Shown: positions 53,560 to 63,177, counted from the stretch's first letter. The stretch is 64,000 nt of DNA from JADFDG01 sp965232985 (GCA_965232985.1 CBDDRC010000021.1:1-64000); one strand, 5' to 3'. A program made the numbers and translations. Notes: generated from the letters alone by a model not told the origin.

Positions 53560-55017
53560 TCACCCGGGGCGCAATGCGCGCAGGCGCCGCCACACCAGCA
53601 ACCCGACACCCAGCATCAACAGCAGCGTGCTGCCGCCAAGCAGACCAATCCAGGCTGACCAGCTGACGCGTGGTGAGGCATCGAGCACAACAAAATGTGG
53701 CGGCCAGTCGCGCCGCACCAGTTCGTAAAAACGGGAATAGCTCAGTTGTGCGTAGAAGGTTTCGATGTCAAACAGGCCACCGTTTTCGATTTCGCGCACC
53801 GAGCCGGAAAGATAGTTGGCGCGATCGGAGATACGCTCGAACTCCTGCGCCATGCCGAGCAATGCGGCGGTGCGCAGATTCTGGAAATCCTCCTCGGGTA
53901 TCCCTTGGGTTTGTACCCGGGTGACGAGGGCACGCAGATAATCGCGAGTGTAGGCAGTATCTTTCGGCGAGGTCTCGGCCGCCAGCGTTACCAGCGTTGC
54001 CGTGCCGTGATAGGCGACGCTGGCGCTCGGTGTGTAGGCAATGCCACGTTCGCTGCGCAGTTCGCGGAACATGCGATTGTTGAGCCACGACTCGACAAGC
54101 TGCAGGGCATAGAAGCCTTCCCAGTCATGGAATGGCGCAATACCGGCTGCGGTTGGCGCATCGAGGCTGGCGGTGCCGGATAACCAGCCGGACGTGAAAT
54201 CCGTGGTTGCGGGCATGGTGATCGGCAGTGGTGTGACGACCGGCGCTGGCCGCGCGGGCAGCGCGCCAAATGCCTGTTTCGCGGCCGCGAGGCCGGCCTC
54301 GTCGAGGTCGCCGACCAGCACCAGGATCATGTTCGCCGGCACGTAGTAGGTGTCGAAGGCCTGCCGGATATCGGCTTCGGCAAGATGGTGAATCGGCGTG
54401 AGGCCTGATGTACAGGTAATGCCGGCGGCCAATTCAAATTTTGTTGAGGCCCGTTGCACGAAGGGTTGTTGCGTCCACCACAGGCGCAGTGCCGTGTGAT
54501 CAGCGCCGGATTCACGTTCGACTACATCGGCTTCGCGCACCACGTCCGCTGGCTGCGGATCGAAATTGCCGATCATCGTCGCCAGCAATTGCATGGCCGG
54601 AACCTGGAAGCGCGCGTGCGCATCAAGTACCACTTCCGTCTGTTCGGCATAGGTGAACGCATTGATCTGGCCGCCCCAGGCATTGATCTGGTCATCGATA
54701 TCGCTTTCGGCGAGCACACTGTTTGCCGAAAACAGCAGGTGCTCAACCAGGTGCGGCAGTTCGCGATCATTGCAGGGGTAATGATCAGTGCCGGTCTTCA
54801 CAACCAGCCGTGCGGAAATGTACGGCGCGGTGTGAACGGGCTGTACAACGATGCGCAGGCCGTTGGCCAAGCGGATGTCTTCGTACGAAAACGCGCCAGC
54901 CGGCAGGAAACGCTCGGCATGGCTGGTGGTACCGAAAAGCAATGCCACCGCAATGGCAAGGATGCGCAGTGCAGTTATGCGCAGCAACTGTGCCTCGCAA
55001 AACGGTTTGGCGATCAT
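53560..55017 (-). CDS. M16-family zinc metallopeptidase with C-terminal membrane anchor
   Basis: The 485-aa protein has a signal peptide (about 12-34), an M16 catalytic domain with the inverted zinc motif HLVEH (89-93) and a distal Glu in DVVERESGADH, then a second, inactive M16 C domain. A membrane helix near 455-478 followed by RRLRALRPG anchors it in the inner membrane facing the periplasm. M16 proteins often act in pairs, but no partner gene is nearby. The ATG overlaps the yicC stop by 4 bp. Substrate is unknown. Confidence 0.87.
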   Translation of the reverse strand: MIAKPFCEAQLLRITALRILAIAVALLFGTTSHAERFLPAGAFSYEDIRLANGLRIVVQPVHTAPYISARLVVKTGTDHYPCNDRELPHLVEHLLFSANSVLAESDIDDQINAWGGQINAFTYAEQTEVVLDAHARFQVPAMQLLATMIGNFDPQPADVVREADVVERESGADHTALRLWWTQQPFVQRASTKFELAAGITCTSGLTPIHHLAEADIRQAFDTYYVPANMILVLVGDLDEAGLAAAKQAFGALPARPAPVVTPLPITMPATTDFTSGWLSGTASLDAPTAAGIAPFHDWEGFYALQLVESWLNNRMFRELRSERGIAYTPSASVAYHGTATLVTLAAETSPKDTAYTRDYLRALVTRVQTQGIPEEDFQNLRTAALLGMAQEFERISDRANYLSGSVREIENGGLFDIETFYAQLSYSRFYELVRRDWPPHFVVLDASPRVSWSAWIGLLGGSTLLLMLGVGLLVWRRLRALRPG

Positions 55018-55883
55018 TCGATGTTCTGGATCTGTTCGCGCATCTGCTCGATCAGCACCTTGATTTCTATTGATGCCTGGGTGGTGTCGACGCTTATCGA
55101 CTTCGAGCCGAGCGTGTTGGCCTCGCGGTTGAGTTCCTGCATCAGGAAATCCAGGCGGCGGCCGACGCTACCGCCTTCGACGATGCAACGCCGCACTTCA
55201 TTGACATGCGTTACCAGGCGATCAATTTCCTCAGCGACATCCATGCGGCCGGCAAGCATCACCAGCTCCTGTTCGAGGCGGTCGCGATCGGGTGAGCTGA
55301 CGGCTTCCTCGACGCGCGCGCGCAGTTTTTGGCGCTGGGCCTCGATGATTTGCGGCAGCACCGCCTTCACCCGCTCGACTGCACGCAGAATCGCATCGAG
55401 CCGCTGGGTGACAAGCATTGCCAGCTCGACGCCTTCGCGCTCACGCGCGGCGACAAAATCGTTGAGTGTCTGCTCGAACAGTGCCAGCGCACGCCTTGCC
55501 AAGGCTTCGCTGTCGATATCCGGCGCGGCGGTAACCCCGGGCCAGCGCAGCACCTCGATCGGGTCGAGGGCGACCGGCTGTCTGGCCAGTTGCGCAACGC
55601 GATTGACTGCACCCATCAGATCGGCAAGCAATGCCTCGTTGACGGTTACCGTCGGCCCGGTTTGCAGCTCGATACCGCCGAGCTTCAGCATGCACTCCAC
55701 CTTGCCGCGCGACAGGCGCTTGCGCAGCGACTCGCGAACCGGCGTCTCAACCTCGCGCAGTGCGTCGGGCAGGCGCAGTGACGGTTCAAGGTAGCGGTGG
55801 TTGACCGAGCGGATTTCCCAGGCCAGCGTGGCGCCGTCGGCGCGCTCTTCGCGGCGGCTGAAGGCGGTCATGCTGCGGATCAT
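55014..55883 (-). CDS. yicC: YicC family endoribonuclease
   Basis: YicC-type proteins are endoribonucleases linked to RNA decay. The 289-aa protein starts MIRSMTAFSRRE, continues WEIRSVNHRYLE and ends with a DUF1732 region (GRRLDFLMQELNREANTLGSK). GAGGAA lies before the ATG at 55883. It is divergent from rph with a 100-bp gap, the common arrangement. Confidence 0.95.
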   Translation of the reverse strand: MIRSMTAFSRREERADGATLAWEIRSVNHRYLEPSLRLPDALREVETPVRESLRKRLSRGKVECMLKLGGIELQTGPTVTVNEALLADLMGAVNRVAQLARQPVALDPIEVLRWPGVTAAPDIDSEALARRALALFEQTLNDFVAAREREGVELAMLVTQRLDAILRAVERVKAVLPQIIEAQRQKLRARVEEAVSSPDRDRLEQELVMLAGRMDVAEEIDRLVTHVNEVRRCIVEGGSVGRRLDFLMQELNREANTLGSKSISVDTTQASIEIKVLIEQMREQIQNIE

Positions 55884-55983
55884 CGGCAATTCCTCGGTAA
55901 CGCGGCGGGGCAGGGCGGGTGATTGTACTAGAATGCCCGGCCCTGCCGTCCGCCTGATCAATCAACTGTTCCGAGGGTTTCCC

Positions 55984-56700
55984 ATGCGTCCATCCGGCCG
56001 TAAGCCAGACCAGCTGCGCGATGTGCGCATCACGCGGCACTACACCCGTCATGCCGAAGGTTCCGTGCTCATCGAGTTCGGCGAGACCAAAGTGATTTGC
56101 ACGGCGTCCGTCAGCGAAGGCGTGCCGCGATTCCTCAAGGGCAAGGGGCAGGGTTGGCTTACTGCCGAGTACGGCATGCTGCCGCGCGCGACACACACGC
56201 GCTCCGACCGCGAAGCGGCCCGGGGCAAGCAAGGCGGCCGGACGCTGGAAATTCAGCGGCTGATCGGCCGTTCGTTGCGTGCGGCAGTGAATTTGAAGAA
56301 GTTGGGTGAAAATACCATCGCCATCGATTGCGATGTGATTCAGGCAGATGGCGGCACCCGCACTGCCTCGATCACCGGTGCCTGCGTTGCGGTAGTCGAT
56401 GCGCTTTCCTGGATGCTGCAGAAAAAGCTCATCAAGGACGATCCTCTGCAGCAGCTCGTCGCCGCCATTTCGGTCGGCATCTACAAAGGCGTGCCAGTGC
56501 TGGATCTCGATTACCCGGAAGATTCCGCTGCCGAAACCGATATGAACATCGTCATGTCGCAGCAGGGTGGCTTTATCGAAATTCAGGGCACGGCCGAGGG
56601 CGCGCCGTTCACGCGCGAGCAGGCGGACGCAATGATGGTGCTGGGCCAGCAGGGTATTCTGTCGTTGGTCGAGGCGCAAAAGAAGGCGCTGAACTGGTAG
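55984..56700 (+). CDS. rph: Ribonuclease PH
   Basis: RNase PH trims tRNA 3' ends by phosphorolysis. The 238-aa protein starts MRPSGRKPDQLRDVRITR and has the phosphate-binding region TRTASITGACVA and the GWLTAEYGMLPRATHTR motif. It is full length, unlike the frameshifted copy of E. coli K-12. GAGGG lies before the ATG. A TAGAAT at 55929-55934 may be its -10 box. Confidence 0.97.
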   Translation: MRPSGRKPDQLRDVRITRHYTRHAEGSVLIEFGETKVICTASVSEGVPRFLKGKGQGWLTAEYGMLPRATHTRSDREAARGKQGGRTLEIQRLIGRSLRAAVNLKKLGENTIAIDCDVIQADGGTRTASITGACVAVVDALSWMLQKKLIKDDPLQQLVAAISVGIYKGVPVLDLDYPEDSAAETDMNIVMSQQGGFIEIQGTAEGAPFTREQADAMMVLGQQGILSLVEAQKKALNW

Positions 56701-56728
56701 GCAATCGCTGTCGGTGCAGCAGAGAGAT

Positions 56729-57505
56729 TTACAGGGCGGGAATGTCGTAATCGATCGTCAGCGGCGCATGATCGCTGAAGCGCTCGTCCTTGTAGATCGA
56801 TGCCGCCTGCACGGCATCGCGCAGTCCTGGCGTGGTGATCTGGTAGTCAATGCGCCAGCCGACATTCTTGGCCCAGGCTTGGCCACGATTCGACCACCAT
56901 GTGTACTGGTCGGCACGAGCATCCACCACGCGAAACGCATCGACCAACCGGTATTCTGCGAACAGCAGATCGAGCCACGCGCGCTCTTCCGGCAGGAAGC
57001 CGGAATTCTTCTGATTGGCGCGCCAGTTTTTCAGGTCGATCGGTTGGTGGGCGATGTTCCAGTCGCCACACAGAATGAATTCGCGGCGATTTTTGTGTAG
57101 CGCGGCGAGGCGGGGTTCATAGGCCGCCATGAAGGCGAACTTGCGCTGTTGCGCCAGCGCGCCCGACGAGCCTGACGGCAGGTACAGCGACGCCACGGAC
57201 AGGCCCTTGAAGTCGAGCTGCAGATAGCGGCCCTCGGTATCGGCGATGGGGAAGCCCAGCCCTCGCTGCACCGCGCGGGGCTTTTCGCGGGCATAAACCG
57301 CAGTACCGCTGTAGCCGGGCTTGAGCGCATCGAAGAAGAAGCCGTGATAGCCGGCAGGCCGCAGGACGTGCGCCGCGAGCTGGTGTACCTGCGCTTTTGT
57401 TTCCTGCAGGCAGACGATGTCGGCGTCGGCTTGCTCAAGCCAGGCGAAGAAGCCTTTGCGCTCGGCGGCGCGGATGCCGTTGCAGTTGAGGGTGACTATG
57501 CGCAT
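56729..57505 (-). CDS. xth: Exodeoxyribonuclease III family protein
   Basis: This 258-aa EEP-fold nuclease acts on abasic sites and DNA 3' ends. It has the N-terminal LNCNGIRAAERKG, the metal-binding Glu in CLQETKAQ, the GDWNIAHQPIDLKN motif and the catalytic SDHAPLTIDY at the C-terminus. The ATG at 57505 is used; a TTG one codon earlier is unlikely. Orientation is towards rph. Confidence 0.95.
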   Translation of the reverse strand: MRIVTLNCNGIRAAERKGFFAWLEQADADIVCLQETKAQVHQLAAHVLRPAGYHGFFFDALKPGYSGTAVYAREKPRAVQRGLGFPIADTEGRYLQLDFKGLSVASLYLPSGSSGALAQQRKFAFMAAYEPRLAALHKNRREFILCGDWNIAHQPIDLKNWRANQKNSGFLPEERAWLDLLFAEYRLVDAFRVVDARADQYTWWSNRGQAWAKNVGWRIDYQITTPGLRDAVQAASIYKDERFSDHAPLTIDYDIPAL

Positions 57506-57526
57506 CAAGGAAGGGGTCGCATGGGC

Positions 57527-57596
57527 AAAGGGGTCGCAAGTGATTTATTGTTGGCCGCCGGGGAGCCCCCGCACGATAAATCACTCCGACCCCTTT
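57527..57596. repeat. REP-like hairpin between xth and pyrE
   Basis: The left arm (57527-57548) begins AAAGGGGTCGCAAGTGATTT and the right arm (57576-57596) is its near-perfect reverse complement, with one small bulge. The inner part holds a second GC-rich stem. A further AAGGGGTCGC copy lies at 57511. The ...TGA/CCGACCCC pattern is like the REP sequences that RAYT transposases spread in many proteobacteria. No RAYT gene is in the window. Confidence 0.75.
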
Positions 57597-57611
57597 TCCC
57601 AAAAGATAACC

Positions 57612-58259
57612 ATGCAGCCCTATCAGCGCGAGTTCATCCGGTTCTGCCTCGAACGCGAGGTGTTGCGCTTCGGCGAGTTCACGCTGAAATCCGGCCGGCA
57701 GAGCCCTTATTTTTTCAATGCCGGCCTGTTCAACACCGGCAGTGCGCTCGCTGCCCTGGGGCGCTTTTATGCCGCAGCTGCGGTTGCCTCGGGGGCGCAT
57801 TTCGATCTGCTCTTTGGCCCTGCCTACAAGGGTATCCCGTTGGTATCGGCCACCGCTGTTGCGCTTGCCGATCAGCATGGGCGTGACTATCCCTGGTGCT
57901 TCAATCGCAAGGAAGCCAAGGGCCATGGTGAAGGCGGTACGCTGGTTGGTGCGCCGCTCAAGGGTCGGGTACTGATCATCGATGATGTGATCACCGCCGG
58001 CACCGCCATTCGCGAGGTCATGCAGATTGTGCAGGCGGCCGGCGCCCAGGCCGCGGGGGTGTTGGTCGCTCTCGACCGCCAGGAAAAGGGCAAGGGTGAT
58101 TTGTCAGCCATCCAGGAAGTGGAACGGGACTTCGGCCTCGCGGTCTACAGCATTGTGTCGCTTGCCGAGCTGATCGAGTTCCTGCGCGAGGAGCCGTCCG
58201 GGCAGGTTGATCTGGAGCGGATCGATGCCTATCGTCTGCGGTACGGTGTTGGTGGCTGA
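57612..58259 (+). CDS. pyrE: Orotate phosphoribosyltransferase
   Basis: PyrE makes orotidine monophosphate in pyrimidine synthesis. The 215-aa protein has LKSGRQSPYFFNAGLF, the substrate loop NRKEAKGHGEGG and the PRPP motif VLIIDDVITAGTA. The start is the ATG at 57612, 16 bp after the REP-like hairpin, which therefore lies in the 5' leader and could affect expression. Confidence 0.97.
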   Translation: MQPYQREFIRFCLEREVLRFGEFTLKSGRQSPYFFNAGLFNTGSALAALGRFYAAAAVASGAHFDLLFGPAYKGIPLVSATAVALADQHGRDYPWCFNRKEAKGHGEGGTLVGAPLKGRVLIIDDVITAGTAIREVMQIVQAAGAQAAGVLVALDRQEKGKGDLSAIQEVERDFGLAVYSIVSLAELIEFLREEPSGQVDLERIDAYRLRYGVGG

Positions 58260-58326
58260 AAGTTATGCCATGTTCTGTTCTGGGCACCGGCTTTGCTTCC
58301 AACACCACCTTCATGAGTGTCTTGTC

Positions 58327-59028
58327 ATGCGCATCAAGCAGCTGAGTATCGCGATATCCCTGGCTCTTGCCCTGGTCACCGCCGCCGCTGTTGCGGCGGA
58401 AAAAGGCAGTGGTGGGTCGCTCTATCGCTACAAGAACGACAAGGGTGTGATGGTCATGGACAGTTCCATTCCGCCGGAATATGCCGCGAAGGGCTATCAG
58501 ATACTCACGCGCAGCGGCCAGCTTCTGGAAACGGTTGCACCGGCGGCAGTGATCACCCCCGAAGAGGCCAAACGTCAGCGCGAACAGCACGAGTATGGCG
58601 AGCAGATGATTCGCAAGGACAGCGAATTGCGCAAGCTCTACAGCGCGCCCCAGGATGCCGAGCGCCTGCGCGACCGGCAGATCGAGGCGATTACGCTGAA
58701 GATCGAATATGCCAAAAGTCAGCTGTCGCAACTGGTGAGCAAGCGCAAGGGTGAGCTTGAGCAGGCTGCGCGCCTTGAGCGCCAGGGTACTGCGGTGCCA
58801 CCTGCCATGCGCGAGAACATCGAACGCCTGAACCGACAAATAAACGAGCAGGATGCGCAGGTGAAAGTGCTGCAGGCCGACAGCGACAAGATGCGTACCG
58901 ATTTCGAACCCATCATCGAACGATTGAAGGTGATCTACCCGCACAAGGTAAATCCCGACAACAAGGCAGGGCCAACTGTGGCCAGTCCGTCAGCAGCGCC
59001 GGCAGCGGCGCCGGCCGTTGCGCGCTAA
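58327..59028 (+). CDS. DUF4124 protein with coiled coil
   Basis: The 233-aa protein has a signal peptide (MRIKQLSIAISLALALVTAAAVAA), a DUF4124 domain (SLYRYKNDKGVMVMDSSIPP), and a long charged coiled coil (about 80-205). The C-terminal tail is Ala/Pro rich. It follows pyrE by 67 bp and may be co-transcribed. It is the second DUF4124 gene in the window; function is unknown. Confidence 0.88.
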   Translation: MRIKQLSIAISLALALVTAAAVAAEKGSGGSLYRYKNDKGVMVMDSSIPPEYAAKGYQILTRSGQLLETVAPAAVITPEEAKRQREQHEYGEQMIRKDSELRKLYSAPQDAERLRDRQIEAITLKIEYAKSQLSQLVSKRKGELEQAARLERQGTAVPPAMRENIERLNRQINEQDAQVKVLQADSDKMRTDFEPIIERLKVIYPHKVNPDNKAGPTVASPSAAPAAAPAVAR

Positions 59029-59048
59029 AGCGTAAGGGGCCCGCCTAC

Positions 59049-59690
59049 TCAGGGGCGATAGAACAGATGGGGCGCGAGCAGCGCCCATTGTTCTGGCCAC
59101 TGTTCGGTTGGCAGGCGCTTGAAGCCGCTGCGCACAAATTGCGCAATGCGGCCCTCGGCAATCGCCATCAGCAGATTGGCGGTGGCTGATGCGGTGGCGG
59201 CGGGTCGCAAGCCCTCGCGGGCTTCTGCTTCCCGCACGATCTGCCGCAACTGCATCTCGAATTTCTCCAGCACCTGATTACTGCGCTGGTGCAGCCGTTC
59301 GGTTTCACCGGTGAGTGCATCGCCGGTGAGCAGGCGCGAAATGCCAGGGTTGCGCTCGGAAAAACCCAGCAACAAGGCCAGTGATTTTTCCAGCTGCAGA
59401 ATTGCTTTCGGCTCCTCGGCGACGATGCGGTTGATGCGCGAGAACAGCGTTTCCTCGATGAATTCGATCAGCCCTTCGAACATCTTTGCCTTGCTGGGAA
59501 AATGGCGGTAAAGAGCCGCCTCCGACACGCCGACGTCGCGCGCCAGCGCCGCAGTGGTGATGCGCGCGCCCGGCTCGCGCTCCAGCATTTGCGCCAAACA
59601 CTGCAGGATGTGCTGACGACGGGAAATTTTTGTCTCGCGCATGACGCTACCGTCCTTGTTGCTGGAGTTGTCTTGCGGTTGTTCAGCCAT
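59049..59690 (-). CDS. slmA: Nucleoid occlusion factor SlmA
   Basis: SlmA binds DNA sites and blocks FtsZ ring assembly over the nucleoid. The 213-aa TetR-type protein has SRRQHILQCLAQMLE, the helix-turn-helix ARDVGVSEAALYRHFPSKAKMF (given in two parts: ARDVGVSEAA and LYRHFPSKAKMF) and the SlmA C-terminus EGRIAQFVRSGFKRLPTEQW. It overlaps the argB end by 8 bp, the usual Pseudomonas-type order. Confidence 0.95.
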   Translation of the reverse strand: MAEQPQDNSSNKDGSVMRETKISRRQHILQCLAQMLEREPGARITTAALARDVGVSEAALYRHFPSKAKMFEGLIEFIEETLFSRINRIVAEEPKAILQLEKSLALLLGFSERNPGISRLLTGDALTGETERLHQRSNQVLEKFEMQLRQIVREAEAREGLRPAATASATANLLMAIAEGRIAQFVRSGFKRLPTEQWPEQWALLAPHLFYRP

Positions 59691-60591
59691 TACCCGTAAT
59701 CAGTGTGCCGATGCCGCAGTCCGTGAAAATTTCAAGCAGCACCGCATGGGCGATGCGCCCATCAATGATGTGTGCGCTTTTTGCACCCTCAGCGACGGCA
59801 TCGAGCGCCCCTTGAATTTTCGGCAACATGCCGCCGTAGATGGTGCCGTCGGCGACGAGGCTGTCGACCTGCCCGAGAGACAGGCCGGTGAGTATCTTGC
59901 CTTGCTTATCGAGAATGCCGGCAACATTGGTCAGCAGCAGCAGCTTTTCGGCCTTCAGTGCCGAGGCGATTTTGCCGGCGACGAGGTCGGCATTGATGTT
60001 GTAGGAAATGCCGTCGTCATCGACTCCTATCGGGGCAATCACCGGAATGAAGTCGCTGTGCACCAGCATGTCGATCACCCGGATATCGATGGCCTCGACT
60101 TCGCCGACATGACCGAGGTCGATTATTTCCGGCGCAGTGTGTTGCGGCGCATCGGCGTTCTGCCGGGTGATGAGCAGCTTTCTCGCACGGATAAACTCGC
60201 CGTCCTTGCCGGTGAGGCCGACCGCGCGACCGCCAGCCTGATTGATGAGATTGACGATCGATTTGTTCACCTGCCCGCCGAGCACCATCTCGACCACATC
60301 CATGGTCTCGCTGTCGGTGACGCGCATGCCTTCGACGAAGCGTGATTCCTTGCCGATGCGTTTGAGCAGATCGGAAATCTGCGGGCCACCGCCATGCACG
60401 ACGACCGGGTTGATGCCAACTGCCTTCAGCAACACGATGTCACGCGCAAAACTGCGTTCAAGTTCCGCATCTACCATGGCGTTGCCACCGTATTTGACCA
60501 CGAAGGTCTTGCCGGCGAAGCGCTGTATGTAAGGCAGCGCCTCGACGAGAACGCGGGTGATGGTTTCAGGCGTTTGTGTGGTTTTACTCAT
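59683..60591 (-). CDS. argB: Acetylglutamate kinase
   Basis: ArgB phosphorylates N-acetylglutamate in arginine synthesis. The 302-aa protein has VVKYGGNAM, the acetylglutamate-binding VVHGGGPQISDLLKRIG, and an N-terminal helix before the first strand like that of arginine-inhibited forms. Feedback inhibition by arginine is thus likely but not proven. Confidence 0.97.
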   Translation of the reverse strand: MSKTTQTPETITRVLVEALPYIQRFAGKTFVVKYGGNAMVDAELERSFARDIVLLKAVGINPVVVHGGGPQISDLLKRIGKESRFVEGMRVTDSETMDVVEMVLGGQVNKSIVNLINQAGGRAVGLTGKDGEFIRARKLLITRQNADAPQHTAPEIIDLGHVGEVEAIDIRVIDMLVHSDFIPVIAPIGVDDDGISYNINADLVAGKIASALKAEKLLLLTNVAGILDKQGKILTGLSLGQVDSLVADGTIYGGMLPKIQGALDAVAEGAKSAHIIDGRIAHAVLLEIFTDCGIGTLITGNG

Positions 60592-60624
60592 GGCATTGGA
60601 TGCATCGGTTCTGGCATGCAGAGT

Positions 60625-63177
60625 TCAGAATGGAATGCGCAGCGAAGGCTCTACCTTCAGCAATTGCGCACGGAATATTTCACGGACCGCATCCAGATCC
60701 TCGCTGGTCCGGCCTTCGAAGCGGGCGACGAGCATCGGTGTGGTATTCGATGCCCGCACCAGCCCCCAGGAATTCGGGTAGTCAACCCGTACACCGTCAA
60801 TCGTGTTGATGCCGCCGACACCGAATTCACCCTGTTTCTGCAACGCATCGACGATGCGGAACTTGCTGTCCTCATTGACGCTGATGTGTAGTTCCGGCGT
60901 TGATACGCTGGATGGGAATTCGGCGAACAACTCATCGGCACCGGCAACTTCAAGCGCCAGAATCTCCAGCAGGCGCGCGGCGGCATAGATCGCGTCGTCG
61001 AAGCCGAACCAGCGATCGTTGAAGAAGATATGGCCGCTCATTTCGCCGGCGAGCGCGGCGCCGGTTTCCTTCAGTTTGGCCTTGATCAGCGAATGGCCCG
61101 TTCGCCACATGATCGGCCGGCCGCCGTGCTGGGTGATCACCAGGGCAAGGTCGCGTGAGCACTTGACGTCGAAGATGATGTCGGCGCCCGGGTTGCGCAT
61201 CAACAAATCTCTGGCGTAAAGCATCATCAGCCGGTCCGGCCAGATCACTTTGCCTTGCGGCGTGACAACGCCAATGCGATCGCCGTCGCCATCGAACGCG
61301 AGGCCCAGATCTGCCTTTTCGGCAATAACCCGGGCGATCAGGTCAGCAAGGTTGTCCGGGTTGCTTGGGTCGGGGTGGTGATTCGGGAAGTGCCCGTCGA
61401 CGTCACAGAAAATCGGGATGACCTTGCAGCCAAGCGAAGACAACAGTTGCGGAGCCAGCGCGCCGGCGACGCCATTGCCGCAGTCGACGACGATTTTCAT
61501 CGTCCGCGCCAGCACAATGTCGTCGCGAATTCGCTCGAGATATTTCCCGGAGATGTCGAGGGCCTCGGCAGTGCCCTTGCCGGCGCGGAAATCCTGACGC
61601 TTGATGCGTTGCTTGAGCGCCTGGATGCGTTGCTCGGCCAGGGTCTCGCCGTTGATGACGATCTTCAAGCCGTTGTAGTCCGGCGGGTTGTGGCTACCGG
61701 TCAGGCAGATACCGGACTTGATTGCAGTGTTCGCGCAGGCGAAATAGACCACGGGCGTTGGCACCATGCCGAGGTTGACCACGTTGCAGCCGGTGCTGGT
61801 GATGCCGTCGATCAGCAACTCGAGCAGGTGCGGGCCGGACAGCCGGCCATCGCGACCGACATAAATGGCTGTCTGTTTGTTGTCGATGGCTTCCGAACCA
61901 ATGGCCCGGCCCAACAGGAGCATGGTGTCGTCGGTCAGCGACTTGCCGACGACGCCACGGATGTCGTAGGCGCGAAAAATTTCCTCGGCTACTACCCATT
62001 GTTGGGCAACGGGGTTGTTGTCCGGATCAAGCAGCGGTGCGTCCGCAGCCGGCACATCAACATCAAGGATGTCGCCGCGCTTTGGCCGGCGGGTTGTGAC
62101 CGAAGCAGGAATACGCTGGCCATCCGCAGGCGCTGCCTGCAGACGTGCGGTGCGGTTCAGCGACACCGCGACATCTTCGAATATGTCGATGCTGAAATGG
62201 ATGCCTGCCGGACTCGGGGTGCGTTTGATGAGATTCTCGGCCAGATGCAGCAGCATGGATGCGTTGCGTTGCAACGATCGGCGCAAAAACAGGTGGGTAA
62301 CGATGATGGACAGGAACACAAGTGCCAGCATGCCGCCTATTGCAATGCCGAGCATGCTGTCGGTTTGCGGGGCGACAAGTTGCGGATTAAGCGCAAACGA
62401 GACGGTCAGGTTCGGGTGCGTCGTTGGCAGCACTGCAGTGTAGAGGCTTTTTTCATAGGCCGCATCGCCGTAGGCCATCACTGGCATTGATTCCGACGAA
62501 TCTGCGAATTTTTGCTGCAGTGTCATGTAGCCAGCTGTTGGCTCAAAGACCTTGAGGTTGGCGCTGATCGATTTGAGATCGAAACCCACCAGCATGACGC
62601 CAACAATATCCTTGGCATTATTGCGCACGCTGTAGGCGAGCAGCAGCAGGGGCTGCTCTTTGAGAGGCACGATCTCCGCGTTTGTTGGTTCACCCCGCCT
62701 GGCACGCTCCACCATTTCCTGGGCAGCGAAGCCCAGCGGAATATTTGCAACGGGTGAGGTGTTGGGAAGCAGGAATACTTTCGAATGGTTTGCCAGTGAT
62801 GCGGCGATTGTTGTGCTGAGATCACGAATGCGTGCTTCATCGCCACTGACCAGCAGATCAGCAAGATTTCCGGCAGTAATTATCCCGGACAGTTGTTGCG
62901 ATGCCTGGCTGAATATCTGGTTGTAGAAACCGGCGAACTGGCGGGCATGTGCATTGGCGAGGCGGTCGCCCTGCGCGCGCACGGCAACATCAAGCACTTG
63001 TGCCTTTATCACCCAGGAGCCCAGCAGAATGGCCGCTGCGGTGCAGGCCATGGCGATCAGGGTGAACAGCAGCAGTCCGCTGGGTTTGTGGCCGCGCCCC
63101 GCGCCGCCATTCTTGTCCGGCTTGGGGGCTTCGGGCGTGATGGCCGGGGTTTCGGTTGATTTCGCTTTTTTCACCAT
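60625..63177 (-). CDS. algC: Phosphomannomutase/phosphoglucomutase AlgC with membrane-anchored N-terminal extension
   Basis: AlgC interconverts hexose 1- and 6-phosphates for LPS and exopolysaccharide precursors. The C-terminal mutase (about 395-850) has the phosphoserine loop LTGSHNPPDYNG and the metal loop DGDGDR. Upstream is an extension with a first membrane helix (34-57), a periplasmic-type sensor-like region and a second helix (about 290-312). Total length is 850 aa against about 460 for the enzyme alone; long forms also occur in Pseudomonas. The ATG at 63177 is used; a longer frame has no support. Confidence 0.93.
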   Translation of the reverse strand: MVKKAKSTETPAITPEAPKPDKNGGAGRGHKPSGLLLFTLIAMACTAAAILLGSWVIKAQVLDVAVRAQGDRLANAHARQFAGFYNQIFSQASQQLSGIITAGNLADLLVSGDEARIRDLSTTIAASLANHSKVFLLPNTSPVANIPLGFAAQEMVERARRGEPTNAEIVPLKEQPLLLLAYSVRNNAKDIVGVMLVGFDLKSISANLKVFEPTAGYMTLQQKFADSSESMPVMAYGDAAYEKSLYTAVLPTTHPNLTVSFALNPQLVAPQTDSMLGIAIGGMLALVFLSIIVTHLFLRRSLQRNASMLLHLAENLIKRTPSPAGIHFSIDIFEDVAVSLNRTARLQAAPADGQRIPASVTTRRPKRGDILDVDVPAADAPLLDPDNNPVAQQWVVAEEIFRAYDIRGVVGKSLTDDTMLLLGRAIGSEAIDNKQTAIYVGRDGRLSGPHLLELLIDGITSTGCNVVNLGMVPTPVVYFACANTAIKSGICLTGSHNPPDYNGLKIVINGETLAEQRIQALKQRIKRQDFRAGKGTAEALDISGKYLERIRDDIVLARTMKIVVDCGNGVAGALAPQLLSSLGCKVIPIFCDVDGHFPNHHPDPSNPDNLADLIARVIAEKADLGLAFDGDGDRIGVVTPQGKVIWPDRLMMLYARDLLMRNPGADIIFDVKCSRDLALVITQHGGRPIMWRTGHSLIKAKLKETGAALAGEMSGHIFFNDRWFGFDDAIYAAARLLEILALEVAGADELFAEFPSSVSTPELHISVNEDSKFRIVDALQKQGEFGVGGINTIDGVRVDYPNSWGLVRASNTTPMLVARFEGRTSEDLDAVREIFRAQLLKVEPSLRIPF

